Of a stretch of 36,004 nucleotides of DNA, positions 25,910 to 33,061 are shown piece after piece. The translations under genes were made by a program, and so were the position numbers. Under the pieces are notes generated by a model that was not told the origin of the DNA, ran no database searches, and saw only the letters and a program-made list of their open reading frames with translations. Location: assembly GCA_035633255.1 (NCBI GenBank), contig DASQFD010000046.1:1-36004 (forward strand), in the 5' to 3' direction. This DNA comes from DASQFD01 sp035633255. Lineage in GTDB: Bacteria; Actinomycetota; Actinomycetes; Actinomycetales; Dermatophilaceae. Within the stretch, counting starts at the first letter, position 1; each line of letters begins with the position of its first letter.

Positions 25910-27133
25910 ATGCTGCGCTGGTTGACCGCCGGTGAGTCGCACGGCCCCGCGCTGCTCGCGACCCTCGAGGGGCTGCCCGCCGGCGTCGAGCTGACCACCG
26001 CCGACGTCGCGGACGCCCTGGCGCGTCGGCGCCTGGGCTTCGGGCGCGGCGCCCGGATGCGCTTCGAGCAGGACGAGGCGGAGCTGCTCGCCGGGGTCCG
26101 GCACGGGGTGAGCCTCGGCTCGCCGCTGGCCATCCGGATCGCCAACAGCGAGTGGCCGAAGTGGCGCACCGTGATGAGCCCGGACCCGGTCGACGCGCAG
26201 GCGCTCGCCGCGGCGGACGACGTGGGCGCCGAGAGGGAGCTGGCCCGCAACCGCCCGCTCACCCGGCCCCGCCCCGGGCACGCCGACCTGGTCGGCATGC
26301 AGAAGTACGGGTTCGACGACGCCCGCCCCGTGCTCGAGCGGGCCTCGGCCCGCGAGACCGCGGCGCGGGTGGCCCTGGGGGCGGTGGCCGCCCGCTTCGT
26401 CGAGCAGGCCTACGGGATCCGCCTGGTCTCGCACACCGTCGCCATCGGCGCCGCCGGGGTCGCCGACGACGCCCCGCTGCCGGGGCCGGACGACGTCGCC
26501 GCCCTGGACGCGGACCCGGTGCGCACCCTGGACGTGGCCGGCTCGGCGGCGATGGTCGCCGAGGTCGAGGCGGCCCGCTCGGACGGGGACACCCTCGGCG
26601 GGGTGGTCGAGGTGGTGGCGCACGAGGTCCCGCCGGGGCTCGGCTCCTACGTCCACTGGGACCGGCGCCTGGACTCCCGGCTCGCCGGCGCACTCATGGG
26701 CATCCAGGCGATCAAGGGCGTCGAGGTCGGTGACGGCTTCCGGACCGCCGCCCGGCGCGGCTCGCAGGCGCACGACGAGATGGAGCGGGACCCGGCCGGC
26801 GTGATCCGGCGGCGGAGCGCGCGCGCGGGCGGCACCGAGGGCGGGATGTCGGTGGGCGGCCTGCTGCGGGTGCGCGCGGCGATGAAGCCGATCAGCACCG
26901 TGCCCCGGGCGCTCGACACCGTGGACGTGACCGGCGGCGCTCCGGCGAAGGCGATCCACCAGCGCTCGGACGTCTGCGCCGTGCCGGCGGCCGGGGTGGT
27001 CGCCGAGGCGATGGTGGCGCTGGTGCTGGCCGACGCGTGCCTGGAGAAGTTCGGCGGGGACTCGGTGAGCGAGACGTCCCGCAACCACGCGGCCTTCCTG
27101 GCCGCCGTCCCGCCGACCATGCGCACGTGGTGA
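25910..27133 (+). CDS. aroC: chorismate synthase
   Basis: A 407-residue FMN-dependent enzyme making chorismate from EPSP. LTAGESHGPALLATLEGLPAGV, RRLGFGRGARMRFEQDEAELLAGVRHGVSLGSPLA, RPRPGHADLVGMQKYG and RASARETAARVALGAVA are the signature segments with the FMN- and phosphate-binding Arg/His residues. GGTEGGMSVGGLLRVRAAMKPISTV is the C-terminal FMN region. Length is normal. No iterated octamer lies between 25424 and 28745, the second-longest gap, covering aroC, aroK and most of aroB. The stop lies in a 13-bp tandem repeat. Confidence 0.97.
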   Translation: MLRWLTAGESHGPALLATLEGLPAGVELTTADVADALARRRLGFGRGARMRFEQDEAELLAGVRHGVSLGSPLAIRIANSEWPKWRTVMSPDPVDAQALAAADDVGAERELARNRPLTRPRPGHADLVGMQKYGFDDARPVLERASARETAARVALGAVAARFVEQAYGIRLVSHTVAIGAAGVADDAPLPGPDDVAALDADPVRTLDVAGSAAMVAEVEAARSDGDTLGGVVEVVAHEVPPGLGSYVHWDRRLDSRLAGALMGIQAIKGVEVGDGFRTAARRGSQAHDEMERDPAGVIRRRSARAGGTEGGMSVGGLLRVRAAMKPISTVPRALDTVDVTGGAPAKAIHQRSDVCAVPAAGVVAEAMVALVLADACLEKFGGDSVSETSRNHAAFLAAVPPTMRTW

Positions 27134-27173
27134 GCGCCCGTGGTGAGCGCCCGTGGTGAGCGCCCGTGGTGAG
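27127..27173 (+). repeat. 13-bp tandem repeat at the aroC/aroK junction
   Basis: GTGGTGAGCGCCC occurs three times in tandem (27127, 27140, 27153), followed by a partial copy GTGGTGAG (27166-27173). Each unit contains GTG starts and a TGA; the first holds the aroC stop. The 13-base period moves the frame at each copy. It resembles the junction repeat at 570-640 in position and likely origin. Confidence 0.85.
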
Positions 27174-27179
27174 GCGGCG

Positions 27180-27698
27180 ATGACCACCCGGCCGCGCGCC
27201 GTCCTCATCGGCCCCCCCGGGTCGGGCAAGACCACGGTGGGCGCCCTGGTCGCCGACGCGCTCGGAACGACCCTCACCGACACCGACACGGTGGTCGAGG
27301 AGGCCGCGGGGCGGTCGGTCGCCGACATCTTCGTCGGCGAGGGGGAGGCGGCGTTCCGGGACCTGGAGCGGGCCGCGGTGGCGGGGGCGCTCGCCGGGAC
27401 CGACGGCGTCGTCGCCCTGGGGGGCGGCGCGCCGATGGAGCCCGGCACGGCCGCCGCGCTCGAGGGGCACACCGTGGTCTTCCTCGACGTCGGCATCGCC
27501 GACGCCGCCGGGCGGGTCGGCTTCGACCGCAGCCGCCCGCTGCTGCTGGTCAACCCGCGGGCGAGGTGGGTGGCGCTGATGGCCGACCGGCGGGCGACGT
27601 ACGAGCGGCTGGCGACCTTCCGGGTCGACACCGCGGGGCGCACGCCCGCCGAGGTCGCGGCCGAGGTGGTGGCGCTGCTGCCCGGGGCGGCCCCGTGA
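27180..27698 (+). CDS. aroK: shikimate kinase
   Basis: A 172-residue P-loop kinase phosphorylating shikimate at the 3-OH. Walker A is GPPGSGKTT, the substrate Asp-x-Asp is TDTDTVVEE, and FVGEGEAAFRDLE carries the shikimate-binding Arg. GGGAPMEPGT is the Walker B-like Gly triplet. The lid Arg is near FDRSRPLLLVNPRARW. ATG 27180 gives the usual N-terminus (PRAVLIGPPGSGKTT); the GTGs upstream are in the tandem repeat. The stop overlaps the aroB GTG (GTGA). Confidence 0.94.
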   Translation: MTTRPRAVLIGPPGSGKTTVGALVADALGTTLTDTDTVVEEAAGRSVADIFVGEGEAAFRDLERAAVAGALAGTDGVVALGGGAPMEPGTAAALEGHTVVFLDVGIADAAGRVGFDRSRPLLLVNPRARWVALMADRRATYERLATFRVDTAGRTPAEVAAEVVALLPGAAP

Positions 27699-28777
27699 CC
27701 GTGGTCGTGCCGGTCGGGGACGCCTACGACGTGGTCATCGGTCCGGGGGCACTGTCCGGGGTGGCACGGGCGGTCACGACGGCGGCGCCGCGGGCCGAGC
27801 GGGCCCTGGTCGTCCACCCGGGGGGCCTCTCCTCGCTCGGCGAGCGGGTGGTGCGGGACCTGCGGGCGGTGGGGCTGGACGCGCACGCCGCGGCCGTGCC
27901 CGACGCCGAGACCGCCAAGACCGCCGAGGTCGCCGCCGGCCTCTGGGGCACCCTCGGGCGGCTGGCGCTCACCCGCAGCGACGTCGTGGTCGGGGTCGGC
28001 GGCGGGACCGTCACCGACCTCGCCGGCTTCGTCGCGGCGACCTGGCTGCGGGGGGTGGCGGTCGTGCAGGTGCCGACCACCCTGCTGGCCATGGTCGACG
28101 CGGCCGTGGGCGGCAAGACCGGCATCAACACCGCGGAGGGCAAGAACCTCGTCGGCGCCTTCCACGAGCCCGCCGCGGTGCTGTGCGACCTGGACCTGCT
28201 CGCCACCCTGCCGCCGGCCGACCACGTCGCCGGGCTCGCGGAGGTCGTCAAGGCCGGGTTCATCGCGGACCCGGTGATCCTGGAGCTGGTCGAGCGGGAC
28301 CCGGCCGCTGCGGCCCGCTGGGACGGGCCGGTGACGGCCGAGCTGGTCGAGCGGGCGGTGGCCGTCAAGGCCGCGGTGGTCGCCGAGGACCTCACCGAGT
28401 CGTGGCTGCGCGAGGTGCTCAACTACGGCCACACGCTGGGGCACGCGATCGAGCAGGTGGAGGGTTACCGCTGGCGCCACGGCGACGCCGTGTCGGTCGG
28501 CATGGTGTACGCCGCGGAGCTGGCCCGGCTCGCCGGCCGCCTCGGCGACACCGACGTGCAGCGGCACCGCTCCGTGCTGGCCTCCCTCGGGCTGCCGGTG
28601 CGCTACGAGCCGGGGCGGTGGGAGGCGCTGGAGGCGGCGATGCGCCGGGACAAGAAGTCCCGCGGGTCGCTGCTGCGCTTCGTCGTGCTGGAGGGCATCG
28701 GGAGGCCGGCCCGGCTGGAGGGTCCCGAGCAGGCCTGGCTGCGCACGGCATACCAGCGGGTCTGCGAACCGGACTGA
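27695..28777 (+). CDS. aroB: 3-dehydroquinate synthase
   Basis: A 360-residue NAD+- and Zn2+-dependent enzyme turning DAHP into 3-dehydroquinate. VGVGGGTVTDLAGFVAATWLRGV binds NAD. PTTLLAMVDAAVGGKTGIN and GKNLVGAFHEP are family blocks, and LNYGHTLGHAIE holds metal-binding His residues. RHGDAVSVGM supplies another metal His, and MRRDKKSR the phosphate-binding Lys/Arg. It overlaps aroK by 4 bases and ends the aroCKB run. The octamer at 28746 encodes Ala-Tyr, but GTACGCCG at 28507 keeps the CpG form. Confidence 0.96.
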   Translation: MTVVVPVGDAYDVVIGPGALSGVARAVTTAAPRAERALVVHPGGLSSLGERVVRDLRAVGLDAHAAAVPDAETAKTAEVAAGLWGTLGRLALTRSDVVVGVGGGTVTDLAGFVAATWLRGVAVVQVPTTLLAMVDAAVGGKTGINTAEGKNLVGAFHEPAAVLCDLDLLATLPPADHVAGLAEVVKAGFIADPVILELVERDPAAAARWDGPVTAELVERAVAVKAAVVAEDLTESWLREVLNYGHTLGHAIEQVEGYRWRHGDAVSVGMVYAAELARLAGRLGDTDVQRHRSVLASLGLPVRYEPGRWEALEAAMRRDKKSRGSLLRFVVLEGIGRPARLEGPEQAWLRTAYQRVCEPD

Positions 28778-28800
28778 CGCCCGAGCGGCGCCCGCCCCAC

Positions 28801-28867
28801 TGGGGGGCTGGGGCGAGGGGGACCGGGGGGCGAGGGGCTGGGCGGGGGGCCGGGAGGCGTTGGGGGG
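28801..28867 (+). other. G-run tract between convergent genes (possible G-quadruplex)
   Basis: The 92-base gap between the aroB stop and the minus-strand glutamate-synthase-like gene is dominated by runs of 3-6 G on the + strand, roughly eight within 67 bases, separated by 1-5 bases. This satisfies the usual G-quadruplex pattern several times over. No stem-loop terminator was found for either gene, so the tract may act in termination. Role inferred. Confidence 0.55.
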
Positions 28868-28869
28868 CG

Positions 28870-30447
28870 TCAGCCCATGGCGTTCGCCGACGCCGGCGCC
28901 GTGGAGCCGGTGGGCGCGGTGGGGCGCATGACGCGCCGGATGTCGGCGGCCACCTCCGGCCCCACCCGGCCCCACCCCGGCTGGTAGCCGTAGACCTCCC
29001 GCAGCGGCGTCCCGTTGCGGGTGTCGACGAGCACCTCGACGTCGTCGGCGTCCACCAGCGCCGGGTGCAGCACCCCGCACGCCTCGGAGACCTTGAGCAG
29101 GTCCCGCCGGAGGGTGAGGAGGTAGTTGGCCAGCCGCACCGACTTCAGCGTCGGGTCCAGGCCGCGCGCCAGCCAGGCGTTCTGCGTGGCGACGCCGGTG
29201 GGGCAGTGGTCGGTGTGGCACTTCTGGGACTGGATGCAGCCGATGGCGAGCATCGCCTCGCGGGCGACGTTGACCATGTCCACCCCGAGCGCGAAGGCGA
29301 CGAAGGCGTTCTCGGGTATGCCGAGCTTGCCGCTCCCGACGAACGTCACCCGGTCGGCCAGACCGGCCCCGGCGAAGGCCCCGTAGACCCGCGAGAAGCC
29401 GAGGCGGAACGGCAGGGCCACCGAGTCGCTGAACACCAGCGGCGCCGCCCCGGTGCCGCCCTCGCCACCGTCGACGGTCACGAAGTCGACCCCGCGGTCG
29501 CCGCTCGCCATCAGGCGCACGAGCTCGTCCCAGAACGCCTGCTCCCCGATCGCCGACTTGATGCCCACCGGCAGCCCGGTCGCGTCGGCGACCATCTCCA
29601 CCCAGTCCAGCATCGAGTCGACGTCGCGGAACTCGGCGTGCCGTGAGGGGCTGGCGCAGTCCTGACCCAGGGGGATGCCGCGGATCCGCGCGATCTCCGC
29701 GGTGACCTTGGCGGCCGGCAGCAGGCCGCCGAGGCCCGGCTTCGCGCCCTGGCTCAGCTTGACCTCGATGGCGCGCACGGGCGCGGAGGCGACGAGGTCC
29801 TTCAGCCGCTCGAGGTCGAAGCGGCCCTGCTCGTCGCGGCAGCCGAAGTACGCCGTGCCGATCTGGTAGATCAGGTCACCGCCCTGCCGGTGGTGGTCGG
29901 AGAGGCCGCCCTCGCCGGTGTTGTGCATCGTGCCGGCGAGGGCCGCGCCCTGGTTGAGGGCGGAGATCGCGTTGCCCGACAGCGAGCCGAAGCTCATGGC
30001 CGAGACGTTGACCACCGACGCGGGGCGGAAGGCGTGCCGCCGGGCGCGCGGCCCGCCGAGCACCTTGGACGACGGCAGGGCGACGTCGTCGTGGTGGCCG
30101 TGCGCGACGGCCGTCGAGGGGGCGACGTCGGCGAAGGTGCGGTGCTTGATGACGACGTAGTTGGGGGTGTGCTCGATGTCGTTGTCGGTGCCGAAGCCGA
30201 CGTAGTTGTTCTTCTTCTTCGACGAGGTGTAGATCCATGCCCGCTGGTCCCGGGTGAAGGGCCGCTCCTCGTCGTTGCTGGTGACGATGTACTGCCGCAG
30301 CTCCGGCCCGATCGCCTCCAGCCCGAAGCGCAGGTGCGCGATGACCGGGAAGTTGCGCATCAGGGCGTGCCTGCGCTGGAGCAGGTCGTGGGTGGCCAGC
30401 CCGGCCAGCCCGGCCGCCAGCCCTCCTGCGATGGTGCGTGATCGCAT
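28870..30447 (-). CDS. FMN-binding glutamate synthase family protein
   Basis: A 525-residue protein homologous to the FMN/3Fe-4S synthase domain of glutamate synthase. VNVSAMSFGSLSGNAISALN, HNTGEGGLSDHH, EVKLSQGAKPGLGG and VDGGEGGTGAAP are the FMN- and substrate-site blocks. The cluster ligands are Cys404, Cys410 and Cys415 (CIQSQKCHTDHC). It lacks the glutaminase domain of GltB, so it is a stand-alone type whose reaction is not settled. The N-terminus has a weakly hydrophobic stretch (IAGGLAAGLAGLA). It lies opposite to its neighbours between aroB and efp, where mycobacteria have pepQ. The octamer at 29316 uses the rare Ile codon ATA. Confidence 0.9.
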   Translation of the reverse strand: MRSRTIAGGLAAGLAGLATHDLLQRRHALMRNFPVIAHLRFGLEAIGPELRQYIVTSNDEERPFTRDQRAWIYTSSKKKNNYVGFGTDNDIEHTPNYVVIKHRTFADVAPSTAVAHGHHDDVALPSSKVLGGPRARRHAFRPASVVNVSAMSFGSLSGNAISALNQGAALAGTMHNTGEGGLSDHHRQGGDLIYQIGTAYFGCRDEQGRFDLERLKDLVASAPVRAIEVKLSQGAKPGLGGLLPAAKVTAEIARIRGIPLGQDCASPSRHAEFRDVDSMLDWVEMVADATGLPVGIKSAIGEQAFWDELVRLMASGDRGVDFVTVDGGEGGTGAAPLVFSDSVALPFRLGFSRVYGAFAGAGLADRVTFVGSGKLGIPENAFVAFALGVDMVNVAREAMLAIGCIQSQKCHTDHCPTGVATQNAWLARGLDPTLKSVRLANYLLTLRRDLLKVSEACGVLHPALVDADDVEVLVDTRNGTPLREVYGYQPGWGRVGPEVAADIRRVMRPTAPTGSTAPASANAMG

Positions 30448-30524
30448 GGCGCCAGTGTGCTCCTACGGGCCAGACGCGGGGGGCCATCGGGGGCGAGCCA
30501 TCGGGAGTGCCCGCTCACACCCGG

Positions 30525-30530
30525 TAGCAT
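30525..30530 (+). promoter_or_regulatory. probable -10 of efp (TAGCAT)
   Basis: TAGCAT fits TANNNT and is 79 bases before the efp GTG, giving a leader of about 70 bases with only a weak purine stretch (CGAAAGCGA) as ribosome binding site. No good -35 is seen. The gap from 30448 holds this and, on the other strand, the start region of the glutamate-synthase-like gene. Confidence 0.45.
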
Positions 30531-30609
30531 GACCTCGATCCTCGACCCCCCGCGCGGGTGACACGCGCCCGCGACCGGCACCCCACGGCACACGAAAGCG
30601 ACCGACACA

Positions 30610-31170
30610 GTGGCGACGACCAACGACCTCAAGAACGGCATCGTCCTCAACCTCGAGGGCCAGCTGTGGGCCGTCGTGGAGTTCCAGCACGTCAAGCCGG
30701 GCAAGGGGCCGGCCTTCGTGCGGACCAAGCTGAAGAACGTGCTCTCCGGCAAGGTCGTCGACAAGACCTTCAACGCCGGCGTCAAGGTCGAGACGGCCAG
30801 CGTGGACAAGCGGACCATGCAGTACCTGTACAACGACGGCACGGACTACGTGTTCATGGACGGCGACACCTTCGACCAGATCCCGGTCTCGCCGGAGGTC
30901 CTCGGCGACACCGCGAAGTACCTGCTGGAGAACCAGGACGCCGTCGTCGCCCGGCACGAGGGGGCGGTGCTCTACGTCGAGCTGCCCGCCTCGGTCGTCC
31001 TCGAGATCACCTACACCGAGCCGGGCCTGCAGGGCGACCGCTCCACCGGCGGCACCAAGCCGGCGACGCTGGAGACCGGCGCCGAGATCGCGGTGCCGCT
31101 CTTCCTCAACCCCGGCGAGAAGGTCAAGGTCGACACCCGCGACGGCTCCTACCTCGGTCGGGCCGGCTGA
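30610..31170 (+). CDS. efp: translation elongation factor P
   Basis: A 186-residue EF-P that rescues ribosomes stalled on polyproline. Domain I has NDLKNGIVLNLEGQLWAVVEFQHVKPGKGPAFVRTKLKNV, with the tip Lys32 in PGKGPA, the position modified in other bacteria. The OB domains end with GGTKPATLETGAEIAVPLFLNPGEKVKVDTRDGSYLGRA. Length is standard. GTG 30610 is followed by the expected N-terminus. nusB starts 3 bases after the stop. The N-terminally Pro-rich PyrR encoded downstream could be an EF-P client (inference). Confidence 0.97.
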   Translation: MATTNDLKNGIVLNLEGQLWAVVEFQHVKPGKGPAFVRTKLKNVLSGKVVDKTFNAGVKVETASVDKRTMQYLYNDGTDYVFMDGDTFDQIPVSPEVLGDTAKYLLENQDAVVARHEGAVLYVELPASVVLEITYTEPGLQGDRSTGGTKPATLETGAEIAVPLFLNPGEKVKVDTRDGSYLGRAG

Positions 31171-31173
31171 CCC

Positions 31174-31587
31174 GTGGCCGCCCGCACCAAGGCGCGCAAG
31201 CGGGCGCTGGACCTGCTCTTCGAGGCCGACCAGCGCGGTGTCGACGCCGGGGAGCTGCTCCGCGAGCGGCTGGCCCGGCCGGTGACCGAGGCGCCGCTGT
31301 CGGAGTTCACGGCCGACCTGGTGGGCGGGGTGGTCGAGCACCGCGCGCAGATCGACGAGCTGCTCACCACCTACTCGCAGGGGTGGACGCTGGAGCGGAT
31401 GCCGGCGGTGGACCGCGCCGTGCTCCGGCTGGGCGCCTACGAGGTCCTGTATGCCGTGGACGTCCCCGAGCCGGTCGCCATCAGCGAGTGGGTGGCCCTG
31501 GCCACCGAGCTGTCCACCGACGACAGCCCGCGCTTCGTCAACGGCCTGCTCGCCCGGCTCGCCGAGGTCAAGCCGACGCTCGCCTGA
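31174..31587 (+). CDS. nusB: transcription antitermination factor NusB
   Basis: A 137-residue all-helical protein that binds boxA RNA with NusE for rRNA antitermination. The family start is ARTKARKRALDLLFEADQRG, and RAVLRLGAYEVLYAVDVPEPVAISEWVALA and FVNGLLARLAE are the C-terminal motifs. GTG 31174 is 3 bases after efp. The octamer at 31449 encodes Tyr-Ala. Confidence 0.95.
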   Translation: MAARTKARKRALDLLFEADQRGVDAGELLRERLARPVTEAPLSEFTADLVGGVVEHRAQIDELLTTYSQGWTLERMPAVDRAVLRLGAYEVLYAVDVPEPVAISEWVALATELSTDDSPRFVNGLLARLAEVKPTLA

Positions 31588-31606
31588 GCGCCCGCCCCGG
31601 GGGCGC
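31588..31606 (+). terminator. GC-rich hairpin directly after nusB
   Basis: GCGCCC (31588-31593) and GGGCGC (31601-31606) can pair, with further C/G pairing in the loop, immediately after the nusB stop. There is no U-tract. The remaining bases to 31702 are G/C-rich direct repeats (CGCCCGCCC-type) with no gene. Confidence 0.45.
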
Positions 31607-31702
31607 CCGCCCGGGGGCGGGGGGTCACGGGGCGGGCGCGCACGGGCGGGAGCCTGGGGGCGGGGCCCATGGGCGCCGGGCGACGCTCGCGGGGACCGTA
31701 GC

Positions 31703-31742
31703 GGCATACCGGCATACCGGCATACCGGCATACCGGTATGCC
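31703..31742. repeat. array of the iterated octamer: four direct copies plus one inverted
   Basis: GGCATACC occurs four times in perfect head-to-tail tandem (31703, 31711, 31719, 31727) and is followed at once by its reverse complement GGTATGCC (31735-31742). The last direct and the inverted copy form a 16-bp palindrome; any earlier copy can pair with the inverted one to form a stem with an 8-, 16- or 24-base loop. The array sits between the convergent ends of nusB and the dodecin gene, 4 bases from the dodecin stop. Confidence 0.95.
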
Positions 31743-31746
31743 CCCT

Positions 31747-31953
31747 TCAGTCCTCGAGGCGGAAGCCGACCTTCAGACCCACCTGGTAGTGCGCCACCGC
31801 GCCGTCCTGCAGGTGCCCGCGGATCTCGGTGACCTCGAACCAGTCGAGGTTCCGGACCGTGGTCGACGCCCGGCCGACGGCGGACCGGATGGCCTCGTCG
31901 ATCGACTCGGTCGAGCTGCCGACGACCTCGGTGATGCCGTAGGTGTGTGCCAT
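31747..31953 (-). CDS. dodecin family flavin-binding protein
   Basis: A 68-residue protein with the complete dodecin pattern: TYGITEVVGSSTESIDEAIRSAVGRASTTVRNLDWFEVTEIRG and the C-terminal HYQVGLKVGFRLED. Dodecins are small dodecameric proteins that bind flavins (FMN or lumichrome) between aromatic residues, here the Trp in LDWFEV, and are thought to buffer free flavin or CoA. ATG 31953 has GGAAGGAG 7 bases upstream. It lies near an FMN enzyme gene (28870-30447) but is not in an operon with it. Confidence 0.93.
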   Translation of the reverse strand: MAHTYGITEVVGSSTESIDEAIRSAVGRASTTVRNLDWFEVTEIRGHLQDGAVAHYQVGLKVGFRLED

Positions 31954-32100
31954 GGAGCGTCTCCTTCCGTGGGCGCCGACGGCGCCGTAGGGCCGATGTT
32001 CCTACCTCCGGCCCCGGACGGCCAGCAGTGCACGCGGCCCGGCTGGTGCGGAGCCCGGCCTGCGCGGACCTCGGCATCGTGGCCCGCACCCCAGTGGTCC

Positions 32101-32155
32101 TCCCGAGATCGTCAACCCGCTTGAGAGATTCATCAAGGGGGTTGACGATCCGGGA
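32101..32155. other. long near-perfect hairpin between divergent genes
   Basis: GATCGTCAACCCGCTTGA (32107-32124) pairs with 32133-32150 with one G-G mismatch and an 8-base loop GAGATTCA; TCCCG (32101-32105) and CGGGA (32151-32155) extend the stem past one bulged A. The element is AT-rich for this genome. It lies in the 289-base gap between the dodecin and GNAT genes, which holds no other feature I can support. It may be an operator, a terminator for upstream-directed RNA or a small-RNA stem. TTGAGA (32121) and GACGAT (32144), 17 bases apart, could form a promoter within it. Confidence 0.75.
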
Positions 32156-32242
32156 CGACATGTCGGGGGTGCGGCCGGCCGGACGGTGCGGCCGGGCTCG
32201 AACGGTGTGGCAGGGGGATCGGACCGGGGGGAGACTGGGCTG

Positions 32243-32734
32243 GTGGCCCACGTCCGGCTTGCCGAGGACCGCGACCTGCCGCAGCTGGCGGCGGTCGAGG
32301 ACGCCGCCGACGCCCGGTTCGCAGCGGTGTTCGACACGACCGGCTGGTTGGCGGCCGACTCCGGCGAGGAGCGGGCCGCCGAGCCGGGCCTCCTCGTGGT
32401 GGCCGGGGACCCGGTGGTCGGCTTCGCCCACGTCCTCGACCTCGATGGCCACTGGCACCTCGAGCAGATCGCCGTGCATCCGGACGCCGGCCGCCACGGT
32501 GTCGGCTCGGCGCTGCTGGCGGAGGTGCACGCGGAGGTCGCCCGGCGGGGCGGCACGGAGGTCACCTTGACGACGTACCGCGACGTGCCGTGGAACGCGC
32601 CGTTCTACGCGGCCCGCGGCTACGTGGTCGTCGAGGACCTTGCGCCGTTCCTCGCCGCGATCCGCGAGCACGAGCGAGCCCTGGACCTGGAGCGGAACGG
32701 CCCCCGGGTCGCCATGGTGCACCGGCTCCGGTGA
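32243..32734 (+). CDS. GNAT-family N-acetyltransferase
   Basis: A 163-residue single-domain GNAT. The N-terminal strand and helix (AHVRLAEDRDLPQLAAVEDAADARF) are followed by PVVGFAHVLDLDGHWHLEQIAVHPDAGRHGVGSALLAEVHAEVARRG. The acetyl-CoA loop is G-R-H-G-V-G-S-A. NAPFYAARGYVVVEDLAPFLAAIREHERALDLE closes the fold, a pattern common in actinobacterial GNATs of unknown substrate. GTG 32243 is chosen because GGGGGGAG lies 9 bases upstream; a longer frame exists to 32186 but without similarity. Confidence 0.85.
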   Translation: MAHVRLAEDRDLPQLAAVEDAADARFAAVFDTTGWLAADSGEERAAEPGLLVVAGDPVVGFAHVLDLDGHWHLEQIAVHPDAGRHGVGSALLAEVHAEVARRGGTEVTLTTYRDVPWNAPFYAARGYVVVEDLAPFLAAIREHERALDLERNGPRVAMVHRLR

Positions 32735-32799
32735 GCCGTCGGCGGCCCGCACACCCTTCGCCGGTGCCGTGGGCCGTCCACGGGCCGGAAGCGCCGGCT

Positions 32800-32863
32800 A
32801 CCTGCGGGTCACTGTCCGTTCCGGGGGCCGTGGGGCCCCCGGAACCGACACCTAACCGCAGGT
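32800..32863. other. nested double stem-loop after the GNAT gene
   Basis: An outer 8-bp stem (ACCTGCGG 32800-32807 with CCGCAGGT 32856-32863) encloses a perfect 12-bp stem GTTCCGGGGGCC (32818-32829) with 32834-32845 and a GTGG tetraloop. The inner stem would work as a terminator for the GNAT gene but lacks a U-tract. It lies about 130 bases upstream of the pyrR promoter. The rest of 32735-33061 holds the pyrR control region. Confidence 0.65.
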
Positions 32864-32993
32864 TCCGGACGACGCCCCGGCCGCCGCGCGCACCGCACGC
32901 CGTCCCGTGTCGTCCGTGCACGGCGGCCGGATCCCTTCCGTCACAGTGGTCCCAGTCGGCGGGGCGGCCGCGCGGGCAGCCGACCACCCGGCA

Positions 32994-32999
32994 TACACT
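32994..32999 (+). promoter_or_regulatory. -10 of the pyr operon (TACACT)
   Basis: TACACT (TANNNT) lies about 12 bases before the start of the PyrR hairpin and 68 bases before the pyrR ATG. It overlaps a copy of the iterated octamer (CGGCATAC at 32989). The -35 region is not recognisable. Confidence 0.55.
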
Positions 33000-33010
33000 C
33001 TGGCCCACCA

Positions 33011-33053
33011 GACGTCCTTTAACGACCTGTCCCGTGAGGCAGGGAAGGAGGTC
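33011..33053 (+). promoter_or_regulatory. PyrR-binding RNA hairpin sequestering the pyrR ribosome binding site
   Basis: The lower stem pairs GAC-g-TCCTT (33011-33019) with AAGGA-g-GTC (33045-33053). After an internal bulge the upper stem CCTG (33026-33029) pairs with CAGG (33040-33043), with loop TCCCGTGAGG, which resembles the PyrR-binding loop (UCC-x-G-x-GAGG). The ribosome binding site AAGGAGG is inside the lower stem, so PyrR bound to UMP/UTP would block translation, the mechanism described for mycobacterial pyrR, rather than the B. subtilis terminator switch. Confidence 0.8.
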
Positions 33054-33061
33054 GCACGCGT

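Noticed and set aside
31703..31742. CRISPR array
   Set aside because: Units are 8 bases with no spacers; no cas genes are nearby.
32140..32170. Promoter with -35 TTGACG at 32142 for the GNAT gene
   Set aside because: No acceptable -10 lies 16-18 bases downstream (G/C-only sequence); the alternative TTGAGA/GACGAT pair is mentioned only as a possibility.
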